From Ambrosia x helenae (lineage: Eukaryota; Streptophyta; Magnoliopsida; Asterales; Asteraceae): DNA of 64,000 bases. The notes beneath the pieces were generated by a model. It saw only the letters and a program-made list of their open reading frames with translations, had not been told where the DNA came from and did no database searches. Location of the stretch: the NCBI GenBank assembly GCA_030844895.1, contig JAUTDX010000063.1, positions 1,178,001-1,242,000 on the forward strand, in the 5' to 3' direction. Each line of letters begins with the position of its first letter. Position 1 is the stretch's first letter. The position numbers and the translations under genes were made by a program. Shown here piece after piece: positions 10,401 through 19,800 of this stretch.

Positions 10401-11077
10401 AAATACTTCTTCTTCAACCCCTTTAACATCTCCAGCATGTGATCCAGAATCATTCCAGATACGTTGAATGGTTTGTTGAGAGTCAACACAACCATCAACG
10501 AACTTAAGCTTCTTCTCATGACATCATATCCTCCACTAACACAGCCAAACACATGAATGATGACGTGTGCAAAGTATTTAAACTGCACACTCAATTTCCC
10601 TTTGTGCATCGAACCATCAGTAATTGCTCCCTTATACTTCATTCTAAGGAAACATGCCTTCTGTTCTGTCCAAGATAACTCCCTGGGATCTTCACTTACT
10701 TCAAAATTAATCTGAAGTGCTTCCCGAATATCAGACTCTGTAAGGAACATCTCCATTTCCTGTATCTTGCTTCTAATGATTGTCTGATTATCCCAGAAGT
10801 CATACTTCGCGTTCTTGTAGAAATCTTCAATGATGTCTTTGTAAATGATAGTCGGAGTAGCTAAAGCATAGACAACTCTGCTCCTCTTCAAGAATTCAAT
10901 GATACCAGTAAACTCTACATTCTTTTCAACATCGCCAAGATAAGCACAGCAGTTGTGTGCTTTCTCAAACGGCCAGCTTATCGGTGTAGATGATTCAGCC
11001 TCTTGAACATTCTCTGGAACTGGATCTGTAACAATATTCTCCACTGGAGTCTCAATATTCTCAGTTTGATCTGCCAT
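7445..11077 (-). CDS. ORF3 of copia element B, 1210 aa, intact
   Basis: I choose the ATG at 11077 (MADQTENIE). The frame stays open about 30 codons further up, but that stretch runs into CATTCGCCC words and a splice-acceptor-like TGTACAG ends exactly at this ATG. Residues 50-260 form a domain with landmarks shared with ORF3 of A: DFYKNA (85-90), GGYDVM (182-187), KKYFMLYPRF (223-232). Basic nuclear-signal-like KRKRQ near 320 and KRK near 389 follow. A long coiled coil covers about 540-640, then a very acidic tract (650-715) and a second globular region (750-1165) rich in Trp and Tyr that I do not recognise. No signal peptide or membrane helix is visible. The role is unknown; nuclear, chromatin or RNA binding would fit the composition better than an envelope. 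Confidence 0.8.
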   Translation of the reverse strand: MADQTENIETPVENIVTDPVPENVQEAESSTPISWPFEKAHNCCAYLGDVEKNVEFTGIIEFLKRSRVVYALATPTIIYKDIIEDFYKNAKYDFWDNQTIIRSKIQEMEMFLTESDIREALQINFEVSEDPRELSWTEQKACFLRMKYKGAITDGSMHKGKLSVQFKYFAHVIIHVFGCVSGGYDVMRRSLSSLMVVLTLNKPFNVSGMILDHMLEMLKGLKKKYFMLYPRFLMMIFDHKYPNLRKDPTQILGQDHMNIRTLVRMKGYKGVSDNERPPYRRLFGALVKKDYTDPGKNKARHPESDSDNDDPLVYADASTKRKRQVINPGAKGKGKGKTDQGSSKQQVVRKKTTAKKGTGLVDEELVDSEETEEEEQWDSDAENVRATKRKATMVGESESLNKSIEEAEKSKKSLNVEDEGLGVDMDELNTGDTVVVNLPKPKHKTMAKKTSTKQLREKELAQLLKGKRVPDAGTSSKLSSPVTKKQKKSKEAETLSVDQLNVALDNVLDMFRKPQKEKEVEFEPSRSKSKKVTVDDDVMKQVNKKMDDMMKMIVAQQAEIAKFKQNEEKMLQIVVASKSNQDEINEKVKKLEAKNKKLEGKCSRNKNRLKLIKEDNKELKAENKRLSDLIDNLYNVAPKLKEGEEDKEKEEEQVDFEPSESDKEKDDDEDDEESEKSDDEDDKNDDDDDAEGSGSQKEDDSSSSDDNDGGDDTSKFTFEKRTPKKKNAGESSSKKKKGENVDSDESIFWNEKVRSLTDDVKQVYIDMLERREWTIEFTGSFAEIFQTDDMRYELEYNDPDLEEGEVPASVAKEILDGLAQRVGKTFEEFIVDESIPDISEKDIGSHSDDKNTPEFDEVEVEYITHEEFPQYFRQTDEDEIFPDFTETPNISAKKKAKQRSAEFVEKVFGADKQESSNQSDELKSYLKKLREMDENRPKPEAQGNFYRFHNAKFKGRALGWTYLGRLKCIAAKWETGILYFHRFIDLLTLPYWAVRDLCRFPMTGASVNGTHVGWCADKLVWESRTRWNRFKPQYPRRKVHRDIDPKTKLKRVTLIYKAPEVMRKIPLMPMPQHFSADFIFWYYDWRKAEAVIVLRDGKDKYKHVHVFDPMWLINCTFEDIIMLFYNPIYCEPNDADQAKKYTQVVGVCFAYDINAGSNLNNKLGKMVKMANVSKPVKRKLEPEMTKEQKKQLRIKLLNKAMDEDRRQSNQ

Positions 11078-11669
11078 CTGTACATCAAAATCAAAGAAAT
11101 ACGTCAAAATATGAAATCGACAAAAATTCAAAATTTTAAGATTTAAACAGTTTCTACATTCGCCCATTTTAAACAGGTCGAATGTGAGTTTTTATGGTAC
11201 GAATGTGAGATTTTCTGGTCGAATGTGAAAAAGTATTGAATTAAAAACACATTCGCCCAATATAAGTTTCATTCATCCATTTCATTCCACCTTCGCCCGT
11301 TTATTGACCCGAAGGTGAAAACATGATAATCCCTAAAATTCAAAATTTTGTCAATCTTGAATTTAAACGTCTAATTTTGATTGAAAAGTGTTCTACTATG
11401 GCCGATTAACACTCGTCCATCACCAATTATTCCAATTATTCAATTTATATCAGTTTTTAAAAGAAAATTAGGGTTTTATCAACCAAACAATCGATTGACC
11501 CATTAAACGTTGTTATAACCCTAATATGTTAATCCTTCTCCCCCTAAAACTGATATAGATTGAAATGTAATCAAAATTAATCAACAACAAACACCCTAAG
11601 ATCCTAAATTCGAAAACCCTAGGTACGGTTCTAATAACGACGAATCTGTGTTCGTTAGGGCTCCATTAC
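11078..11669 (-). promoter_or_regulatory. Putative intron in the ORF3 leader of B
   Basis: On the minus strand a consensus donor CACAG/GTAATG (junction 11670/11669) and an acceptor TTTTGATGTACAG (ending 11078) bracket 592 nt. The acceptor touches the ORF3 ATG. The donor region also looks acceptor-like (T-rich then CACAG), so the exact use is uncertain. A cluster of CATTCGCCC / GTCGAATGTG words lies inside at 11157-11318. Confidence 0.45.
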
Positions 11670-11805
11670 CTGTGAAATTGATATGAAAACAATCAGTAAT
11701 AATCAGGGAATAAAAGCCACAAGTAAAAGAAATCAAAGCAACAAGATGTTTGGATCGAAAGAAAATTTTGAAGAACAGTGAATGAAGGTTCGAATCTGGA
11801 AACAG

Positions 11806-12003
11806 CTTATATATAAGGTCCACCTTCGCCCGTTGTGACGGTCGAATGTGGGATAGTTTCACATTCGGTCCAACTGAATGACCCGAAGGTGAAAACTGTC
11901 ACCCGAAAGTGGAATTTGATATGAAATTCCCACACTCGCCCATTCAAAAACAGCCGAAAGTAAAGATTTTTCCACATTCGACCCAATTAAGGGGCGAATG
12001 TGA
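11806..12003 (-). promoter_or_regulatory. Putative internal promoter of B ORF3
   Basis: A palindromic TATA element (TATATATAA, 11808-11816) is directly preceded, on the minus strand, by a cluster of TTCGCCC / CGAATGTG words at 11821-12003. This is the order seen in B's own LTR (word cluster 7207-7355, TATA 7194-7203). About 140 nt of leader would then lead to the donor at 11670. No experimental support is available here. Confidence 0.5.
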
Positions 12004-13412
12004 AATGGAAAAATCTGAAAAGTTTGCCAAATCACGAATTCGAATCCCATTCAACGTTTTGCAATCTGTTAAGCTTCCAAAACTCATATTTTCACCTTTT
12101 GAATGATACAAAGCCCAGATGGTGTTATCAAATCTCAGAAATTGACCATCAAGCATCCCCGGTTATAAAAAATAAAACAGAAATGCAAAAATTTTGGGTT
12201 TTCTGAAATTTTATCAAAACACACCTAAAATCTTTTTGGATTTTGTATCTTTTTGACAATAAAAGTAAAATGCAACAAAGTAAAATGCATCAAAGTAAAT
12301 GAAAGCAGTAAACATTTTGTGATATCCGGTAAGAGGATCATATCAGTTTTCTGAGAAATCTGATCACAACGTTGATCTGTTTGTTTAATATTATCATTAG
12401 AAACAATATGTGACACAGCAATTGCTGATATTGTGGTCCACGTAAGCTCACATGCAGACAATTACGCAATGCTTTAAAATGATACGAGTTAGGTGTATTA
12501 GACTAACACATTGTGGTGCCCACACACATGACATACTCCCGTATCAAGTAATTGCACAAAGCTTCGTCGTAACGCGTGATTATGCCAGAGTTATCCGTAA
12601 AAATTACAAAGTATATAGCACAGAGGTGTACAGGTCAGCAAACGAATGCAGCAAAGTAACATGTGCGTATACACTAGGTTGAGGCTGATATTAACCACTG
12701 ATGTGCATCAGAAAGTCAATACGATGTAATAATGATCTTTGATCAATAAAACATAAAGTTCCTCAATTCGGTAACTTTCGGTTTTGGCATTTACGCTCTT
12801 TTAGCAAATATTCTGATGAAACTAGGTCCGTAAATCAATACGACAAAAGTTTAATCAGAATATCCCGGATAACCATAACATAACGACCCGAAACCTCAGA
12901 TTTTGGCAATCCTATCAAACGAAATTACGGTACTAAGACCATATGCCCATGAGGTGTTCAGCCACGAACGCGTAGTTTGTTATGTTTGTATCACTAATGC
13001 ACGCAATATTTAGTCTACGAAGCCTATCAGCATATCACACGTAATCAACATACGCCTCATTATACTATACAATTCTTTAGCCTGTGTCAGATCCCCACTG
13101 ATGTACTATCATTTCCTCTTTTTATCCAGGAAATCATTTTGGTTTTTCTAGTTTTTAGATCTTTTGAATCTTTCAATGTTTTTGGTTTTTTCTGATAAAA
13201 TGGCTCCCCCTAAAATAAAGAACATATTTTTGGGTTTTTAATTTTTCTGAAAAACAAAACAAAAATTTGAAAGAAACAATCCACTCGAAAGCATCAACTT
13301 CTTTGAGGATTACGATAGAAAAGAGAAATTCCCAATTAGCAAAGAGAAATTCCCAATTAGCAAAATATTAAAAAAAAAACTAAAACTAAAAAACGATAAA
13401 CCGAGGTGCCGA
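12004..13412 (-). other. Non-coding spacer of B between pol and the ORF3 promoter
   Basis: I see no coding potential. It holds one extra polypurine-tract-like copy (minus TTTTAGGGGGAG, 13204-13215); a second with the same 12-mer lies further on at 11538-11549. Extra tracts of this kind are typical of Sireviruses. A 21-bp unit is tandemly duplicated at 13320-13361. The rest is AT-rich unique-looking sequence. Confidence 0.6.
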
Positions 13413-16400
13413 TTAGTCCTGTTTTTCTTTTATATTGTTTACTTTTAAAAGATATTCAAAGCGGGATCTGTCAAAAGCTTTTGTAAACAAATCTGCACGT
13501 TGGTAGTCAGTATGGATTTTGACCATATCTATCAATTCCTTAGCGTAACAATCACGGATAAAATGATATTTGATCCGGATATGTTTCGCCTTAGAATGAT
13601 TTTCAGTATTTTTAGTTAATGCGATTGCGGCTTCGTTGTCACAGTGTATAGGGGTTTTAAGAAACTGCAAACCGTAATCCACCATCTGCTGTTGGATCCA
13701 GAGTACTTGCGAACAACAACTAGAGGCTGCAATGTACTTAGCTTCACAGGTAGACAGCACCACGGAAGTCTGTTTCTTGCACTGCCAGGTAATTAACCTG
13801 CTCCCTAAAATCTGGCAACCAGCTGTAGTAGATTTGCTATCTTTGTCGCAGCCGCCCCAATCTGCATCACTAAAAGCAATAAAATCAAAATCATCATCAT
13901 TAGGGTACCAAAGTCCTTTTGAGGGACAACCCTTCAGATATCTAAGGATACGCTTGACCGCCGTCAGATGACTTTGTTTCGGCTTCGATTGATAGCGAGC
14001 ACAGAGACACGTTGCATACATAATATCTGGTCGAGACGCCGTCAAATACATCAGAGATCCGATGATTGCTCTGTATGTAAATGGGTCCGTCAGCTCCCCC
14101 TTAGCGTCCACTCCAATCCCGTGATTGGGTTGAATCGGGGTATCCATCGGCTTAGAGTCCTCCATCTGGAACCGGCTCAAAATGTCGGATACGTATTTCG
14201 TCTGGTGAATGAAGATCCCGTCGGGTCTTTGGTCCACCTGCAAGCCTAGGAAAAACTGCATCTCCCCCATTGCGCTCATTTCGAACTTTTCTTGCATGAC
14301 AGTTTCGAATTCCCTGCATAAAAGCTCGTTAGTTGAACCAAATATTATATCATCAACGTAAATCTGCACTAGAAGCAAATCATCTCCCGTCTTTTTTGTG
14401 AAGAGAGTGCAATCGACGAGGCCGCGCTTAAATCCTTTGGAGATGAGGTATGTACTTAGCTCCTCGTACCACTGTCTCGGAGCCTGGTGCAAACCATATA
14501 GAGCTTTGTTCAGCACGTAGACCTTATCCCGGTGGATTGGGTCCTCAAAGCCTGGTGGCTGCCCGACATAAACCTCTTCCTTGACTTTCCCGTACAGAAA
14601 TGCGCTCTTAACGTCCATTTGATAAACTTTGAATTTCTTGTATGAAGCAAACGCAAGGAACATCCGAATAGCTTCAATCCGTGCTACTGGTGCATAGATT
14701 TCGTTATAATCAATCCCTTCGATTTGATGGAAACCCTGCACGACCAATCTGGCTTTGTTACGAACAATAACCCCACGATCATCCTTCTTGCACTTAAACA
14801 CCCATTTAGTGCCTATTTTCTTCCTTCCCGGCGGCAAATCCGTGAGCGTCCAAACCCCCAATTTCTGGAATTGTAATAACTCCTCCTGCATAGCTTCAAC
14901 CCAGGCATCTTCGTTCAAAGCGTCCTTGTATGTCCTTGGCTCTACCTGCGACACATAACACGCAAACGACCAATCATTTTGACTACCAGATTTTTGAATT
15001 TTGGCATATAATGCTAAAGCACCAAAACTCTCTGGCGAGTTAACGCTTCTCAGCTGCCCTCTGGTCATAACACCGCTTCCAGGATCACCGATAACTTGCT
15101 CCAGCGGGTGAATACGATGAATCCGAGATTCCGGATAATCAGGTACAGTAACTCCCGTCTGAACAGTCAAGTTTTCTACAGCATCCAGATCATGACCCGT
15201 GTTTGATGATGAAGCAACATCTGGAGTTGGAGTTGGGTTCACTGGCAGTGCCTCTGATTCTTCTGCATGTTCAAGAATGACTTCTTCAAATTGTTCAACT
15301 TCAGATTCTGAAGAGTCTAATGAAGTTGAAGCCTCTTGAAACACTTCTTCCTCTTGTATAGGAGCATTGGTATCATTAGAAGCTGGTAGGGGGTTCACGG
15401 TGATTGGACGCACCAACGGTGAAGTCGTCGCGTTTTCACACTCGTAAAGTAATCTGATAACAGCTTCTTCAACCAAGCTATCTAGATTGAATGATTCAAA
15501 GAAATCTTTGTAATCAAACATCCAATCAGGACCCGTGCCTTGCAAATTTTGAGTATATCGTTGAACTTCCACGTTAGCCCAATCCTCCACTCGACGAGTT
15601 CGCTTGTTGAATACCCGTTTGAGCGGGGTTGCATATCCAACAAAGTATCCCTCCTCAGCTTTAGGACTAAACTTCTCACTTGGATTCAACATCGTGCATG
15701 GCGCCCCAAAAGGTTCTAGATACTCTAAGTTTGGCTTTCGTCGGTGTAACAGTTCATAAGATGTTTTACCAAACTTTTTCACTGTTAGAACCCGATTTAG
15801 TGTATAATTTGCTGCATAAATTGCCTCGTTCCAGAACATTTCCGGAAGATTTGAATCAGCAAGCATTGTTCTAGCCGCTTCAATTAGAGTCCTATTCTTT
15901 CGTTCAGCAACATCGTTCTGTTGTGGGGTGTACGGAGCCGAATATTCATGATGTATCCCTTTGCTTTCACAAAGTTCATCCATCTTGGCATTTTTGAACT
16001 CCGTCCCATTGTCACTCCGAATTCTCTTTATCTTCACATTGTAGAGATTCTCCAATCGAGTGAACAGAACTTTCAAGTTGTTAAAGGTGTCACTTTTGTT
16101 TTGCAAACACATCACCCATGAAAATCTTGAGTAGTCATCAGTGACAACTAAACAATAAAGCTCTCCAAGATGATTTTTGCGCTTGACCGGTCCGAATAGA
16201 TCCATGTGCAATCGCTCAAGTGGCATCTCTACAGAGTTGACTTTCTTCACTTTGTGGGACTGTTTGTGTTGCTTCCCCTTCTTACAACTTACACACTTGT
16301 CATTCAGATGGAAATGTTTCACGTTTACTCCATCGACAAGCCCATTTCTCACAAGTTGGTTCATTTTTCTCAGATGAATGTGCCCCATTCTTCGGTGCCA

Positions 16401-16850
16401 CATTATCGATTCTTTCTCAGTCGCTTTGGATAGAAAACATGTTATTTGCCCCTGTGATGTCATCGCCTTGGACATATCAAGAATATAGAGATTGTTGACG
16501 CGAGGTGCCATCAACATTATCCACTCCTTAGGAATTTTGAAGCCCGGTTTGAGAATATAGCAGGATTTGTCATCAAAATGCACAGAAAATTGTTTATCAC
16601 ATATTTGACTGACACTCAACAGATTATAATCAATCTGCTTCACATAAGATATCCGCTCAAAGCTCACTATCCCATTGCTCACACTCCCCTCCATTGTGAT
16701 ATATCCACCTTTATTTCCAGCGAATGCGACATACCCTCCATTGATGTTCTTCACGTCGAACAACAACGCTAGATCCCCTGTCATGTGGCCTGAAGCTCCA
16801 CTATCAACAATCCAAAGACTGCTAATAGGACCAGCTGAAGCTCCCTGCAC
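13413..16850 (-). CDS. Element B pol polyprotein (PR-IN-RT-RH), 1145 aa
   Basis: Ty1/copia order is complete: aspartic protease with DSGASGHMTG near the N-terminus; integrase zinc region WHRRMGH...CVSCKKGKQH; integrase core with HMDLFGP, RSDNGTEF and VAERKNRT; RT with KVYQMDVKSAFLYG and YVDDIIFGS; and RNase H with SDADWGG and CDNEAAI. The reading frame is unbroken. Two substitutions stand out: QNDVAERKNR where the sister family has QNG, and CEAKYIA where the RNase H signature has a Glu before Tyr (Lys at residue 1038, codon 13737-13739). That Glu is a catalytic position, so RNase H is probably dead. Pol lies in the +1 frame relative to gag. The listed start is the GTG just downstream of the in-frame TGA; it is probably not a real initiation codon but the start of a fused product. 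Confidence 0.92.
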   Translation of the reverse strand: MQGASAGPISSLWIVDSGASGHMTGDLALLFDVKNINGGYVAFAGNKGGYITMEGSVSNGIVSFERISYVKQIDYNLLSVSQICDKQFSVHFDDKSCYILKPGFKIPKEWIMLMAPRVNNLYILDMSKAMTSQGQITCFLSKATEKESIMWHRRMGHIHLRKMNQLVRNGLVDGVNVKHFHLNDKCVSCKKGKQHKQSHKVKKVNSVEMPLERLHMDLFGPVKRKNHLGELYCLVVTDDYSRFSWVMCLQNKSDTFNNLKVLFTRLENLYNVKIKRIRSDNGTEFKNAKMDELCESKGIHHEYSAPYTPQQNDVAERKNRTLIEAARTMLADSNLPEMFWNEAIYAANYTLNRVLTVKKFGKTSYELLHRRKPNLEYLEPFGAPCTMLNPSEKFSPKAEEGYFVGYATPLKRVFNKRTRRVEDWANVEVQRYTQNLQGTGPDWMFDYKDFFESFNLDSLVEEAVIRLLYECENATTSPLVRPITVNPLPASNDTNAPIQEEEVFQEASTSLDSSESEVEQFEEVILEHAEESEALPVNPTPTPDVASSSNTGHDLDAVENLTVQTGVTVPDYPESRIHRIHPLEQVIGDPGSGVMTRGQLRSVNSPESFGALALYAKIQKSGSQNDWSFACYVSQVEPRTYKDALNEDAWVEAMQEELLQFQKLGVWTLTDLPPGRKKIGTKWVFKCKKDDRGVIVRNKARLVVQGFHQIEGIDYNEIYAPVARIEAIRMFLAFASYKKFKVYQMDVKSAFLYGKVKEEVYVGQPPGFEDPIHRDKVYVLNKALYGLHQAPRQWYEELSTYLISKGFKRGLVDCTLFTKKTGDDLLLVQIYVDDIIFGSTNELLCREFETVMQEKFEMSAMGEMQFFLGLQVDQRPDGIFIHQTKYVSDILSRFQMEDSKPMDTPIQPNHGIGVDAKGELTDPFTYRAIIGSLMYLTASRPDIMYATCLCARYQSKPKQSHLTAVKRILRYLKGCPSKGLWYPNDDDFDFIAFSDADWGGCDKDSKSTTAGCQILGSRLITWQCKKQTSVVLSTCEAKYIAASSCCSQVLWIQQQMVDYGLQFLKTPIHCDNEAAIALTKNTENHSKAKHIRIKYHFIRDCYAKELIDMVKIHTDYQRADLFTKAFDRSRFEYLLKVNNIKEKQD

Positions 16851-16866
16851 ACAAAAAGTAAATCAT

Positions 16867-19800
16867 TTAGTTCTTTCGGGGGACCCAAGCCTGAGTCTTG
16901 GGTCTTTGAACATCAGCTTTCAAAGAAACATTCTCATTAACATTTTCAACAACTTTTTGTTTTGGATCAATCTTTTTCTGATTGTTCAAAACAGTTTCCT
17001 TTTTCTCATTGACCTTAGAAGTAGAGGCTCCTGGAGTACCATTGGGTGACCAAGATTGTTCAGACCTTTTAAGGATGCGAATCTGAGATTTTGGATTCTC
17101 AGTCGGTTTCTGAACATTGTTAACAAACGTAACTTTCTTGGTTACCTTATCTGATTTAACAGACTTAGGTCCAACATTTGATTTGACAATAGGTTTTAGT
17201 GGAACCTTTTGCCTGTCAATTGTTGCGTTCACCACAGGCTTCCTCCATGATTGTTCCATAGCAATCCGATTTCTTCGATCATATTGAATTGGACGATTGT
17301 TCCTCATTTGATGAAAATTGTTTTGATTATAAAACTGTTGTTGTTGAGGAACAACTCGTCTGTGTGGTGGAACATAATGATCAATCGGTTTTCTCATGGA
17401 ATTTCTCACTTCAACCTCGTGCCTTTTATGCCTTACATATGGACATTGAGCAAGTAAATGCCCTCGTTCCCCACATTTAAAGCATGCACGGTACTCTTCA
17501 AAAACATTTGGAGCATTTGGTTGAGCAAATGATCTAACAGGATATTGATCATTGTACTGTTGATTCCTCAAACTCTCAGGGAGTGGCCCTTTTGAGTAAG
17601 TAGGCTCATGAAAACCATTGGCTCTGTTATTGGGTCGAATGAACTCTGTGACATGGACCTTTGGTTCTTGAGGAACATCCAAATACAATTTCTTTAAAAT
17701 TGCTGGTGGAATCTCATTTGTTCTCTCATGTTTTGGGAACCAAATGGTGCTTTCTTGCCAAATCTTTTCTATTTTAGCATAGTTAGCATTTTTGATTGGA
17801 AATTCCTCATCAGAGATGATTTTATCGGATCCTTCCATCCGATAGAACACCTTGACAGGTTTGTCACATGGTTCATACTTAACATCTTTTTTCTCAAGGT
17901 CTTTTTTAATCACATTCTTTTCAGACTTTTTCTCACGATGAGCATTTGTCATCGGATGCACATGTTGAGATGATGAAACTGGTTCAGTAGTAATGATGTG
18001 ATTTTCTTTTGGAATTTCACATGCATTAACAGTTTGAACATTACCATTATCATCACTCTCTGAGTCTGAATCCACACTCTCAGCAGTAACACCCTCATCA
18101 TTCAAACCTAAAATCGGTCTCACATCGGAATGAGGATCACCAATACTCGAGGTATTAGATTCAATTTCCGATGATGAATCTGATTTTACCGAGCTCTCCG
18201 GTGTAACTTGGTGACAATTATGATTTTCAAAAAGCACCGGAGATGGCACAGACTTGTAATTAGTGGTTTGATCATCTATGATGTGGTCTACCACGTAAGC
18301 AATGTGCTTATAGCTTTCCAACTTTTTGTTTACTTTCTCAGCAAAGCATTTGATGGCTGCCATTTCCAACTTGGTATTTTCAATTTCATTGATATAGTTG
18401 TTAATTGCCAATTGTTTTAATGATAAAGTGTTTTTCAAGTCGGAAATGTCCTTTTTGTAGCCATCTAATACCTTGTTGAAAGCATTCAACTCTTTGCGAG
18501 TAGATTGACTGTTCATGATAGCATTATCACGTTGAACTCGGAGTTGTTTATTCTCCTCAGTCAATCTATCACATGTATCACAATATTTATCACTTTTAAT
18601 ATCAGTGCTACACTCAGAACTTACAGGTTTTGGCGGATCAGTCATGGCCATCAATGCGAAATGAGCTTCCTTTCCAGTAAAGAATTTAGAATAGTCAATC
18701 TTGGTGAAAGCATCATCAGCAATGCACGACTTCCTCGTCATCAGAAAATCCGCTTCTGCTAGCAACTGATCAATGTCATCATCTAGTGATGTAACACTTG
18801 CTTCCGTATCCGATTCACTGTCTGAATCAGAATAAACCGATTCACACTCCTCAGGAACATCGGAAACAGTATCAATCACCACTCCAGAATTAGCTTCCTC
18901 AACCTTAACCTCAACAGGTTCAGTCTCCACATCCATTTCAGCCTCAGACTCATCACTTTCACACTCAGTTTCTTTCTTTTCATCCACCGTCACCGACTCT
19001 TCAATATCAACCTTGCAAGCAACGCAAGCCACATTGCCACCAGTAGTAATTTCCTCCACTCCTATTTACAATCCCGACCAATCAAACCTTTCATCTTGTT
19101 GAGTCACCAATGCTTGATTCTGACTCGTGTTCTGTTGTGTCTCATTCGGTGTAGTGATCGGTATAACTGTTCGGTTAGTGTTGTTAGGAGATTGGTTTTG
19201 GTTCTGGTTTGATGTGTTAGGTTGTCTGTTTTGGTTGTTGTTAGAGTTATTTTGACGGTTTTGATAATTGTTGTTGTTTTGGTAAGAAACTTGGTTTTGG
19301 TTTTGTTGTTGACGATTCTGGTAGCTTGCATTGAATGGGTTTCTATTACCTTGTTTTGGTGGCTGGGTGCATTCTCGTTTAAAGTGACCTTTTCCTCCAC
19401 AGTTAAAACAAGTAACTTTCTCCTTGTTGAACCCGTAGGTTGTGTTAGGAGAAGTTCCCAAATCTGTTCTACCCGTCTTTTCAATAAACTCCGTTGCTCT
19501 TCTCATAATGCTTGCAAAAGCCCATTGGATATCAATGAGTTCCATCTCTTCCTTGTCGATCTGTGCATAGTCTTCATTGGTTAAGTTGTTATTCCCAATT
19601 TGACTAGCAACTAATCCGTTGTAAGATGAAACCATTGCAGAGACTAGTGCAACATGTTGCTGAGCAACTTCCACTGTCACATTGCCCAAGTTAGAAGTCT
19701 CCAAAACCACTGGTTGTTGATTAGGTTGAGTAACTTGGTTCATTGGTTGTTGTGATTGGCTAGCAGTGTAGAAAGCTGCTTGTTGCATTGGGGAGAATGG

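Noticed and set aside
11078..11167. Longer N-terminus for B ORF3 (start at 11167)
   Set aside because: The extra 30 codons run through a CATTCGCCC word and a splice-acceptor-like site; the ATG at 11077 starts the acidic, conserved-looking N-terminus.
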